Of a stretch of DNA of 64,000 nucleotides, positions 37,220 through 44,664 are shown one piece after another. This DNA comes from Marinoscillum sp. 108 (lineage in GTDB: Bacteria > Bacteroidota > Bacteroidia > Cytophagales > Cyclobacteriaceae): positions 868,001 through 932,000 of the forward strand of contig NZ_LR734808.1 in the NCBI RefSeq assembly GCF_902506655.1, in the 5' to 3' direction. Position 1 is the stretch's first letter. Every line of letters starts with the position of its first letter. The notes under the pieces are model-generated. The model was not told the origin of the DNA, made no database searches, and saw nothing but the letters and a program-made list of their open reading frames with translations. The translations under genes and the position numbers were made by a program.

Positions 37220-38065
37220 ATGTCTAAATTAAAATTCACGCTATTGAGCACTGTTGTGCTTCTGGCGTCTTTCACGTTGGTGACGTCTTGTACACAAGAT
37301 GAAGTAGTCCCTAATGACGATGCGATTTCTGACGAAATCTCTGCCAAGTTCGAGGAACTTGGATTTGACGTAAGTGATATGCGCAAAGTCAACACCACTA
37401 ACCCGCTCACTAAAGAAACCACTTCGGGCTTCTTGCTGGAGGGGGACATTATGATTCCTTTAGCACAAATGGAATCAATGCTGAGTAGTGAGCTTTTCCA
37501 CCAGGGTCCTTGTGGTGAGCAGTACCGTACCAATAACCTGGTGAGTTCACCTAGAACGATTTCGGTTATCGGCTACACTGGTGGATCACAAGCATTGGAT
37601 AACACCATGCGGACAGCCTTGAGCTGGGCAGTAGACAACTACAATGCCCTCAACATCGGCCTGACGTTCACTCTATCTTATGGTACCAACTATGGTAGCA
37701 AGGATATTGTGGTCTACAAAGGAGGTAGTGGAGCCGGTGGTTCTGCCGGATTTCCTAGTGGTGGAAATCCTTACAAGTATGTGCAAATCCTTTCAGGAAC
37801 CAGCAGCTATGGCACGAATGTAACCGAACATGTGATCACTCACGAGATTGGTCATTGTCTGGGCATGAGACACACTGACTATTTCAACAGGTCATTGTCT
37901 TGTGGATCAGGAGGAAATGAAGGTGATGGAGGTGTAGGTGCCAACCACATCCCCGGCACTCCCACAGGATTTGATGCCAACTCAATCATGCTCTCTTGCT
38001 TTAGTTCAAGTGAAGATGGTGAGTTTGGTTCTTATGATGTGACTGCTTTTGAGTATCTCTACTAA
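37220..38065 (+). CDS. M57 (HEIGH) zinc metalloprotease lipoprotein
   Basis: 281 residues. Lipoprotein signal with LVTSC (Cys24). The mature part carries the dual-action HEIGH motif HEIGHCLGMRH at 208-218, a third zinc ligand in the metzincin arrangement, and GSGGNEGDGGVGANHIPGTP before SIMLSCFS, where the Met-turn is expected. The protein fits Merops family M57. It is probably anchored on the envelope outside the cytoplasm. Divergently transcribed from the S8 protease gene across a spacer with two dyads; the pair may be co-regulated. Confidence 0.9.
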   Translation: MSKLKFTLLSTVVLLASFTLVTSCTQDEVVPNDDAISDEISAKFEELGFDVSDMRKVNTTNPLTKETTSGFLLEGDIMIPLAQMESMLSSELFHQGPCGEQYRTNNLVSSPRTISVIGYTGGSQALDNTMRTALSWAVDNYNALNIGLTFTLSYGTNYGSKDIVVYKGGSGAGGSAGFPSGGNPYKYVQILSGTSSYGTNVTEHVITHEIGHCLGMRHTDYFNRSLSCGSGGNEGDGGVGANHIPGTPTGFDANSIMLSCFSSSEDGEFGSYDVTAFEYLY

Positions 38066-38088
38066 GATACTGAGCGGACTATTTCAAA

Positions 38089-38118
38089 TAAAAAAGGCTG
38101 CCATTCGGCAGCCTTTTT
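38089..38118. terminator. Bidirectional terminator after the M57 gene
   Basis: AAAAAGGCTGCC (38091-38102) and GGCAGCCTTTTT (38107-38118) around a four-base loop; works for the M57 gene and for the convergent DUF2911 gene. Confidence 0.9.
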
Positions 38119-38127
38119 CTTTACTCT

Positions 38128-38676
38128 TTACTCTGTAATCACCGGAACTTCCATCTTAATCTTGTCCCATTTGAAGACAATCTTAACGCCTGTGTCATAC
38201 AATGGCTCCAGCGCAATGGTAAACTGCTCCGTATGCTCAGAAGGAAGCACAGGAATCATCACCGAAAGAATGTCTAACTCGCTATCTGCTTCAAAAGCAC
38301 CCCACTCACCAAGCTCTGAGTTCAATCTCAATTCAAAATATTGAGGGCCGGGGATTGCGTACATGCGATAAGTTCCTTTTTTCACTGGCTGATCCACCAG
38401 AAGGACATCCTGACTGAAAGTAACCTCAGTGGATTCATTGGCCCCTAGTCGCCAGTACTTTCCATAAGGCTGCAAAGCCTCATCCTCTTCCGTCCCGAAA
38501 ATCAGGCGATCCCTGACTGATGGTCTACTGTAAGTAATGTCAACAGTCAGCTCCCCATTGGTAAGGTTTGCCGCTCCTCTCGGGCTAAGTGTTCGGTTTC
38601 TATTGTCCAGATAGAAGTAAGCTGCCACCAGCAGAACTACAACTACTCCAAGCGAGATTAATATTTTCTTTAACAT
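38128..38676 (-). CDS. DUF2911 domain protein, membrane-anchored
   Basis: 182 residues from ATG 38676 (the in-frame ATG at 38700 adds a hydrophilic stretch ahead of the signal and is less likely). N-terminal membrane anchor or uncleaved signal (KILISLGVVVVLLVAAYFY), then the DUF2911 pattern: LSPRGAAN, DITYSRPSVRDRLIFG, QPYGKYWRLGANESTEVTFSQDV, and GTYRMYAIPGP. The function of this Bacteroidota/Acidobacteria family is not known; it is usually an exported beta-sandwich protein. Confidence 0.85.
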   Translation of the reverse strand: MLKKILISLGVVVVLLVAAYFYLDNRNRTLSPRGAANLTNGELTVDITYSRPSVRDRLIFGTEEDEALQPYGKYWRLGANESTEVTFSQDVLLVDQPVKKGTYRMYAIPGPQYFELRLNSELGEWGAFEADSELDILSVMIPVLPSEHTEQFTIALEPLYDTGVKIVFKWDKIKMEVPVITE

Positions 38677-38810
38677 TTTATGAGTGTTTATTTTCGGCAC
38701 AATGTAGCGATAATCTATTGCTTGGAGTATATCGCATAGATGATTTATTCCAACTCAAGCCAGGAGGAAACACTGCCAATTCATTCATATTTTGGTAAGT
38801 TTAAGGCAGG

Positions 38811-39551
38811 ATGAAAATATTAGGAATAGACATTGGCGGCACAGGAATCAAGGGAGGTATAGTAGATACCAAAAAAGGTGAATTGATCACCGAAAGGCAT
38901 AGGATTTCCACACCCGACCCTGCAACCCCAGCTGCCATTATTGAGACAGTCATTGAGTTAGTAAAGGAATTTGACTGGCAAGGCCCTATAGGTTGCGGCT
39001 TTCCGGCGGCAGTACGTCACGATATAGTGGTCACGGCCTCCAATATCGATCAAAGTTGGATAGGCATGAATGCTGCCAAAGCCATTCAAAAAGCCACTGG
39101 CTGCCCTACCCATTTGGTGAATGATGTGGATGCTGCAGGCATGGCTGAAATGAAGTTTGGAGCTGGAAAAGACCAAAAAGGAGTCACGCTCATGGTGGCC
39201 GCTGGCACCGGTATAGGTACAGCGCTGTTCATTGGTAAGCATTTGGTCCCCAATACTGAACTTGGTTTTGTGCACGTAAAAGGGATGCCTGGGGAACACT
39301 ATGCAGCCAATTCAGTTCGGAAGTCAGAGGATTTGTCCTGGCAGGAATGGGCAGAAAGGCTCAATGAATATTTCAAGAAACTGGAATTTCTATTTTGGCC
39401 AGACCTGTTTATTTTAGGAGGTGGTGTCAGTAAGGATTTTGACTCATACAAACAGTATTTTACATTGGATACCCAATTGGTACCCGCCGAGTCAAGAAAT
39501 CATGCAGGAATCATCGGAGCTGCCCTGGCGGCCAAAGAAGCACTCAAATAG
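38811..39551 (+). CDS. ppgK: ROK-family polyphosphate glucokinase
   Basis: 246 residues. Phosphorylates glucose using polyphosphate (and often ATP). Features: [10 protein letters not shown] phosphate-binding loop near the N-terminus, [35 protein letters not shown] with the catalytic aspartate, [21 protein letters not shown], and the C-terminal [13 protein letters not shown] and [10 protein letters not shown]. The ASNxDxSW and NTELG segments point to PpgK rather than generic ROK kinases. Followed 24 bases later by an acyl-CoA ligase gene, with which it may be co-transcribed. Confidence 0.9.
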   Translation: MKILGIDIGGTGIKGGIVDTKKGELITERHRISTPDPATPAAIIETVIELVKEFDWQGPIGCGFPAAVRHDIVVTASNIDQSWIGMNAAKAIQKATGCPTHLVNDVDAAGMAEMKFGAGKDQKGVTLMVAAGTGIGTALFIGKHLVPNTELGFVHVKGMPGEHYAANSVRKSEDLSWQEWAERLNEYFKKLEFLFWPDLFILGGGVSKDFDSYKQYFTLDTQLVPAESRNHAGIIGAALAAKEALK

Positions 39552-39575
39552 ATCATTTATCTCATAATAGACAAC

Positions 39576-41255
39576 ATGAAAGACTACCCATGGCTGGCCC
39601 AGTACCCGGAGGCTACTCCCCACGAAATTGATCCCGACATCTACCCCTCACTGGTGGCCTTTCTGGCTGATTGTGTAGCCAAATTCGGGGATAAGAGCGC
39701 CTACGAAAACATGGGCGTGGAGATATCTTTTAACGATCTGGATGTGCTCAGCACTGCCTTTGCCAACTACCTGATGCACGAGACAAACCTCAAGAAGGGT
39801 GATCGGGTGGCGCTGCAAATGCCCAATGTGCTCCAATATCCTGTTGCACTGTTTGGCATACTCAAAGCCGGAATGGTGGTGGTCAACACCAACCCTCAGT
39901 ATAAGCCTTCAGAAATGGAGCATCAGTTTACCAACGCGGGTGCTCAAGGCATTATTTTACTCAATACATTTGCTTTTAAACTCGAGGAGATTTTACCGAA
40001 GACTCCAATTGAAACCATCATCATCGCCGAAGTGGGTGATATGCTGGGAACTCTCAAAGGTGCGCTGGTAGATTTCATGATCAAAAGAGTCAAGCGAATG
40101 GTCCCTGATTATGATCTACCTACAGCGGTAGACTTCCAGGACGTCATCAAGGCAGGCAAACAACACACCTATGTACAGCCAGAGATCAAAAACACAGACC
40201 TGGCACTCCTTCAATATACCGGCGGTACTACCGGGGTGGCCAAGGGCGCTGCTTTGAGCCACCGCAACCTAATCGCAAATATAGAGCAGGTGGCCGCCTG
40301 GATGCGCCCCAGACTGGTAGAAGGTGAAGAAGTGACCATCACCGCTCTCCCACTCTATCACGTTTTTGCCCTTACGGTCAATTGTTTTGGCATGCTGAAA
40401 ATCGGGGCTAAGAGTGTCCTCATTACAGACCCCCGGAAGATGGGCGATTTCATCAAAGTACTTAAAAATCATCCTTTCTCAGTCATTACAGGAGTTAACA
40501 CACTTTTTAATGGCTTGGTACAAAGGCCTGAGTTTCAAAGTGTGAATTTTGAGCACCTGAAAGTGGCGGTAGCAGGTGGTATGGCCCTACAGAAAGCTGT
40601 GGCCGATAAATGGAAATACCTGACTGGCAATGATATAGTGGAAGGTTATGGACTTTCGGAAACCTCTCCACTCCTCACCTGCAATCCCATAGATGGCACT
40701 GAGAAACTGGGAACAATTGGACTGCCTGTCCCCTCTACTGAAATCAAAATAGTGAGTGATGAAGGAGAAACCCAAGGGGTTGGTGATTTTGGCGAGATCT
40801 GGGTCAGAGGCCCGCAGGTAATGATGGGTTATTGGCAAAATCAAGCGGAAACAGACATTGTGATGGAGGGCGAATGGTTCAAGACCGGGGACATTGGTTT
40901 TTTCGATAGTGAAGGATACATCAAGATTGTGGACAGAAAGAAAGAGATGATCAATGTATCTGGTATGAAAGTCTTTCCAAATGAAGTGGAAGATGTGATT
41001 GCACAACTGGAGGGTGTTTTAGAAGTGGGCGTGATCGGTGTAGCACACAAAAACTCAGGTGAAGTGGTCAAAGCCTTCATTGTGAAAAAAGACAAAAATC
41101 TCACTGAAGATATGATCATGAAGCACTGCCGGGACCATCTGGTGGCTTACAAGATGCCTAAGTTCATAGAATTCCGGGAAGAGTTACCCAAATCCACCGT
41201 TGGTAAAATTTTGCGCAAAGAACTCCGAAAAGAAGAGATTGCCAATGCGATTTAA
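39576..41255 (+). CDS. Long-chain fatty acid-CoA ligase (FadD-type)
   Basis: 559 residues, an adenylate-forming enzyme that activates fatty acids to acyl-CoA. AMP-binding core: YTGGTTGVAKGAALSHRNL near 213-231, LPLYHVFALT, VEGYGLSETSPLLTC near 350, EWFKTGDIG with the ATP-ribose aspartate near 430, DRKKEMINVSGMKVFPNEVE hinge and a C-terminal lysine in KSTVGKILRKEL. The length and motif order match FadD rather than acetyl-CoA synthetase. Its last bases overlap the start of the next gene. Confidence 0.93.
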   Translation: MKDYPWLAQYPEATPHEIDPDIYPSLVAFLADCVAKFGDKSAYENMGVEISFNDLDVLSTAFANYLMHETNLKKGDRVALQMPNVLQYPVALFGILKAGMVVVNTNPQYKPSEMEHQFTNAGAQGIILLNTFAFKLEEILPKTPIETIIIAEVGDMLGTLKGALVDFMIKRVKRMVPDYDLPTAVDFQDVIKAGKQHTYVQPEIKNTDLALLQYTGGTTGVAKGAALSHRNLIANIEQVAAWMRPRLVEGEEVTITALPLYHVFALTVNCFGMLKIGAKSVLITDPRKMGDFIKVLKNHPFSVITGVNTLFNGLVQRPEFQSVNFEHLKVAVAGGMALQKAVADKWKYLTGNDIVEGYGLSETSPLLTCNPIDGTEKLGTIGLPVPSTEIKIVSDEGETQGVGDFGEIWVRGPQVMMGYWQNQAETDIVMEGEWFKTGDIGFFDSEGYIKIVDRKKEMINVSGMKVFPNEVEDVIAQLEGVLEVGVIGVAHKNSGEVVKAFIVKKDKNLTEDMIMKHCRDHLVAYKMPKFIEFREELPKSTVGKILRKELRKEEIANAI

Positions 41256-42195
41256 AATTGTGGTTTTGGATGGCATCTATGCCAACCCTGGAGACTTGAT
41301 CTGGGATGGTTTGAAGCCCCATGGTGACTTCACTATATATGAACGAACTGCCCCCGAACAGGTAATGGATCGGGCCCTGGAAGCCGATATTCTCATTGTC
41401 AATAAGGTGGAATTGAGAAAAGCGCTGCTGTACAAGCTTCCTAAGCTCAAAATGATTGTGATCTCCGCCACAGGAATGAATAACGTGGACCTGGAAGCGG
41501 CAAAAGAGCATGGAGTTTTGGTGAAGAATGTTGTGGGATATGGCGCTCCATCCGTGGCACAGCATACTTTTGCCCTGATTCTGGAATTAACCAACCGGGT
41601 GTCTGTTCACCATCACAGTGTGCAAAATGGTGAATGGGATTCAGGAAAAGGATTTAGCTACACCGTCTCTCCGGTGACAGGCCTCAGTGGAAAAACCCTT
41701 GGCATTTATGGTTTCGGAAGTATAGGTAGGGAGGTAGCCAGTATTGGCCGGGCCTTTGGTATGAACATTCTCGTGGTGAGCGGTCATACCCTCCCCGCTT
41801 ATTACCCCGATTATGAATTTGTGAGCCTGCCTGAGTTATTTGAGCGATCAGACATCATCAGTTTACACGCCCCCCTTCGCGATGACAATGAACGTGTGGT
41901 AAATAGAGCGCTCCTGAGTAAGATGAAGCCGGATGCTCGCCTGATCAATACTGCCCGCGGGCCTTTGATCCATGAAGAGGACCTGAAAAACTGGCTTATG
42001 GCACATCCCATGGCAGGAGCCGCACTGGATGTGCTGGAGATGGAACCCCCGGGAGCGCAGCACCCATTATTCGGGCTTACCAACTGCATTATCACCCCAC
42101 ACATGGCGTGGACTGCTAAAAGTGCCCGGAAAAAGCTGATTGATGAAGTTGTCCTACACGTCACAAAGTTCGTTTCCCAACAAAATTCCCTTTAA
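41245..42195 (+). CDS. D-2-hydroxyacid dehydrogenase, glycerate dehydrogenase/hydroxypyruvate reductase-like
   Basis: 316 residues from ATG 41245, which overlaps the ligase stop by 11 bases (ATGCGATTTAA), suggesting translational coupling; the longer frame from 41200 lies within the ligase gene. NAD-binding motif GIYGFGSIGREVASIGRAFG, then LHAPLRDDNERVVN, the catalytic arginine in LINTARGPLIHEEDL, a glutamate in LDVLEMEPP, and the catalytic histidine in ITPHMAWTAKSARKK. Substrate may be hydroxypyruvate, glyoxylate or glycerate; not fixed by sequence. Confidence 0.88.
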   Translation: MRFKIVVLDGIYANPGDLIWDGLKPHGDFTIYERTAPEQVMDRALEADILIVNKVELRKALLYKLPKLKMIVISATGMNNVDLEAAKEHGVLVKNVVGYGAPSVAQHTFALILELTNRVSVHHHSVQNGEWDSGKGFSYTVSPVTGLSGKTLGIYGFGSIGREVASIGRAFGMNILVVSGHTLPAYYPDYEFVSLPELFERSDIISLHAPLRDDNERVVNRALLSKMKPDARLINTARGPLIHEEDLKNWLMAHPMAGAALDVLEMEPPGAQHPLFGLTNCIITPHMAWTAKSARKKLIDEVVLHVTKFVSQQNSL

Positions 42196-42252
42196 AGGGG
42201 TTTTTCGTGGTTTCTTTTTCCCCTAAGGTCCAAGTCATTGGGCGTAGTTTCT

Positions 42253-42260
42253 TATTTTTG
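42253..42260 (+). promoter_or_regulatory. -7 promoter element of the IF-2 N-domain-like gene
   Basis: TATTTTTG, exact TAnnTTTG match, followed by CGCC, 34 bases before the ATG at 42295. Confidence 0.5.
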
Positions 42261-42294
42261 CGCCTAGTACTCAAAACGTTTACATCACTTGCCT

Positions 42295-43125
42295 ATGAGA
42301 CTCGGTCAGCTCTCCAGACAACTCAACCTGGACACTAAAGATATTGTTAATTTTTTGGCTGAAAACAATATTGAAATCAAAGATCACCCCAATGTAAAGC
42401 TTGATGAAACCGCTGAGCAAATGGTCATGGAAAAATTCAGTGACCCAAAACCTGAAGAACCTGTTGTACTCATAGAACCTGCAGAAATTCAGGCTATCGA
42501 AAGCGAATCATCAGAACCGGAAAGTGACATCCTTCCAGAACCACAGAGTGAGGAACTTGAAGATGACCCAGTGACTGAGCCAATAGCCACTACATCCGAT
42601 GTGGAACCTGCTGAACCAACCAGCGAAGAAGCAATAGCATCAGAAACACCAGATTCAGAGGAAGAAATAGAAGTTATTAAAGCACCTAAAATAGAGCTGC
42701 CAGGGCTTAAGGTGGTAGGCAAAATCGACCTACCTGAACCTAAAGCCCCCAAAGAGGATGAAGAACCTGAAGAGCCCATCGAGAAAGAGGAAAAGGAAGA
42801 ATCTATCCCCAAAGTACGATTGGTGCATCACAGCAAAAGAAACAGCCGACCCAGACTCACTCCTGAGCAGCTGGAAGAAAAGCGCTTGAGAAACAAGAGA
42901 GCCAAAGAAAAGCGTATCCGAGAAGCTGAAGAACGTGCCAAAGCCCGGGAGATACAGCGACTCAAAGACATCAAAGCAGAACACTATAAAAAGAAGTTGT
43001 CTAAGGCCAGTGCCAAACAAACTACCAACAAGAAGAAAGCGACCTCTAAACCAAAACAAGTCACCCAACAAAAGCCACAACCTAAATCACTATTAGGTAA
43101 ATTTTGGCGATGGCTGAACACCTAG
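42295..43125 (+). CDS. IF-2 N-terminal-domain paralogue without GTPase
   Basis: 276 residues from ATG 42295 (an in-frame TTG two codons earlier is possible). Residues 1-50, RLGQLSRQLNLDTKDIVNFL, then NNIEIKDHPNVKLDE, resemble the first helical domain of Bacteroidota IF-2 (RL-x-Q-x-x-x-x-LN-x-x-x-x-I-V-x-FL...NPN-x-KL). A long Glu/Pro/Ser-rich linker follows, containing LPGLKVVGKIDLPEP, a tag also found in the IF-2 linker, then a very basic helix (KRLRNKRAKEKRIREAEERA) and a Lys/Gln tail. There is no G1-G5 GTPase motif or C-terminal tRNA-binding domain. Possibly a ribosome-associated regulator; unproven. Confidence 0.7.
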   Translation: MRLGQLSRQLNLDTKDIVNFLAENNIEIKDHPNVKLDETAEQMVMEKFSDPKPEEPVVLIEPAEIQAIESESSEPESDILPEPQSEELEDDPVTEPIATTSDVEPAEPTSEEAIASETPDSEEEIEVIKAPKIELPGLKVVGKIDLPEPKAPKEDEEPEEPIEKEEKEESIPKVRLVHHSKRNSRPRLTPEQLEEKRLRNKRAKEKRIREAEERAKAREIQRLKDIKAEHYKKKLSKASAKQTTNKKKATSKPKQVTQQKPQPKSLLGKFWRWLNT

Positions 43126-43206
43126 TCTAAGCTACAGATGGTAGTGTTTCAGGGTTATGCTGAAGCTAAAATCACTTAACAATTCGGATGTGCAACACCC
43201 AGTGGA

Positions 43207-43803
43207 TCAAGGCATTGTGCGAAAGACAAAATCCCAAAGCGGAGAAGTAACCCCAAAAGCTTTGTGTCCCTGACGGTAATGGTGAATCCCATGATGCACC
43301 CAGAAGATCTTCAGAAAATTCTTAGGCGGCCGGTAGGCATGCACCAGGTAGTGGATGAAAAGATATCCTGCATACCCAAACAGAAATCCTGGCAAGAATG
43401 CGAACACCTGATCCCCTATCACCAGTTTGAACAGGAAAAGTAAAATCGTAGAAATCGTCACGCTCACGATAGGTGGCATGGCCAGCCTGTCTTTGTCTTT
43501 CGGGTAGTCATGATGCACCCCGTGAAATTTATACTGGAAGTTTTTACGAGCGCTGGTATGAGTGCTCATGTGGAAAAGAAACCTGTGAATCGAATACTCC
43601 AAAAGCGTAAAAAAAAGCAATCCGCCAAAAAATAAGCCGGTGGTAACCAGTGGATCTAGCTGCACCGTCGCAATACTCCAATAGAGTAGTCCCATTCCAT
43701 AAAGTATGAAAATGCCGATTGGTAGGGCTATATGGGTTCTTGTGAGACGCTCCAGTATCGGATTCTCAAATAATCGCTTGGTTCCTTTATTGTGTATTTC
43801 CAT
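43207..43803 (-). CDS. Fatty acid hydroxylase superfamily membrane protein
   Basis: 198 residues with four likely membrane helices and the diiron histidine clusters of the fatty acid hydroxylase/sterol desaturase superfamily: EYSIHRFLFH, KFHGVHHDYP, YLFIHYLVH and WVHHGIHHYR. The compact size and HRFxFH spacing fit the fatty acid 2-hydroxylase-like subfamily, which may produce 2-hydroxy fatty acids, a component of Bacteroidota sphingolipids and ornithine lipids. No lipid genes adjoin it, so the substrate is inferred. Confidence 0.88.
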   Translation of the reverse strand: MEIHNKGTKRLFENPILERLTRTHIALPIGIFILYGMGLLYWSIATVQLDPLVTTGLFFGGLLFFTLLEYSIHRFLFHMSTHTSARKNFQYKFHGVHHDYPKDKDRLAMPPIVSVTISTILLFLFKLVIGDQVFAFLPGFLFGYAGYLFIHYLVHAYRPPKNFLKIFWVHHGIHHYRQGHKAFGVTSPLWDFVFRTMP

Positions 43804-44023
43804 ATCAGATACTAAGTTAAATTTTTACAGGAAGTTTTGATTGTTTTTGCGAGAAATGAAGGAATGCACAAACAACCCTTCTAATCACCGCCTAACCAGC
43901 ATCGGAACTCTTACTGAGTCTTTGATTAATCAGGGATGAGGAACTTTGAACTCAAACCCTCGACCCCATCCTCGGTTGGGTCACAGGATCAATAAAGGAT
44001 ATGAGAAGTGAATGTCTTAACAG

Positions 44024-44629
44024 CTACCTCCGGGCTCCTCCGCGTTTCATTTCTTCGATGGTATTCACCGCTGTTTGAAGCTCTCTTTTGAGTCGTACCT
44101 GAGTTTCCCTGGATTTATCCCGGTGAGTTTCAAACTCTTTTCGCTGTTGTTCAAACTCTCTTTTAATTCGGGAGGTGGAGGCATTGCTCTTCATAAACAT
44201 GCCATAAGCCAGTACCACTGCCACGGCAAGAATGAGAATGATCACCCAAACCAGAATATGATAGGCGGTCTTTTCCATCTCCATACCAAGAAAGGTTATC
44301 ACATCGTTGGTTTTGATGCTTTCAGCCAATCGTACATTCACTTTACGTAAGTCTGACTTTAGGGAGTCTATGTTCGTCTGAAGGCCTGTGATTCTGGATT
44401 GAAGTGATGAAATTTCATCTGATTTACTGCTGAGGGTATCTGCAATATTTACCCAAAAACCCTCAATTTCGGTCTGTCTGATCACCTTGTATTGCTCGTA
44501 GGTGGACGACTTCTGCATGATCTGTTCGTACTGATCTTTTAGGCTCTCCTGTGTGTACCCCACATGAGTAGTGGCCATTACAGTAAATAGTAATAAACAA
44601 AGTTTCAGTGCTCTACGAACCTTTTTCAT
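44024..44629 (-). CDS. Exported coiled-coil membrane protein, last gene of the LRR operon
   Basis: 201 residues. Signal peptide (cleavage near YTQ), a periplasmic coiled coil (about 30-105: SSKSDEISSLQSRITGL onwards), one membrane helix (YHILVWVIILILAVAVVLAYG, about 123-145) and a basic cytoplasmic coiled coil ending in KRGGARR. Relatives in Bacteroidota are sometimes labelled tRNA (guanine-N1)-methyltransferase, which nothing in this sequence supports. A spanning coiled coil suggests linking periplasm and cytoplasm. It starts 36 bases after the LRR gene. Confidence 0.72.
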   Translation of the reverse strand: MKKVRRALKLCLLLFTVMATTHVGYTQESLKDQYEQIMQKSSTYEQYKVIRQTEIEGFWVNIADTLSSKSDEISSLQSRITGLQTNIDSLKSDLRKVNVRLAESIKTNDVITFLGMEMEKTAYHILVWVIILILAVAVVLAYGMFMKSNASTSRIKREFEQQRKEFETHRDKSRETQVRLKRELQTAVNTIEEMKRGGARR

Positions 44630-44664
44630 CTAATAATCGCTGGTTTGGTATTGATTGTATTTGA

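Noticed and set aside
44024-44629. tRNA (guanine-N1)-methyltransferase label for this protein family
   Set aside because: There is no SPOUT/TrmD motif; the sequence is a signal peptide, two coiled coils and one membrane helix.
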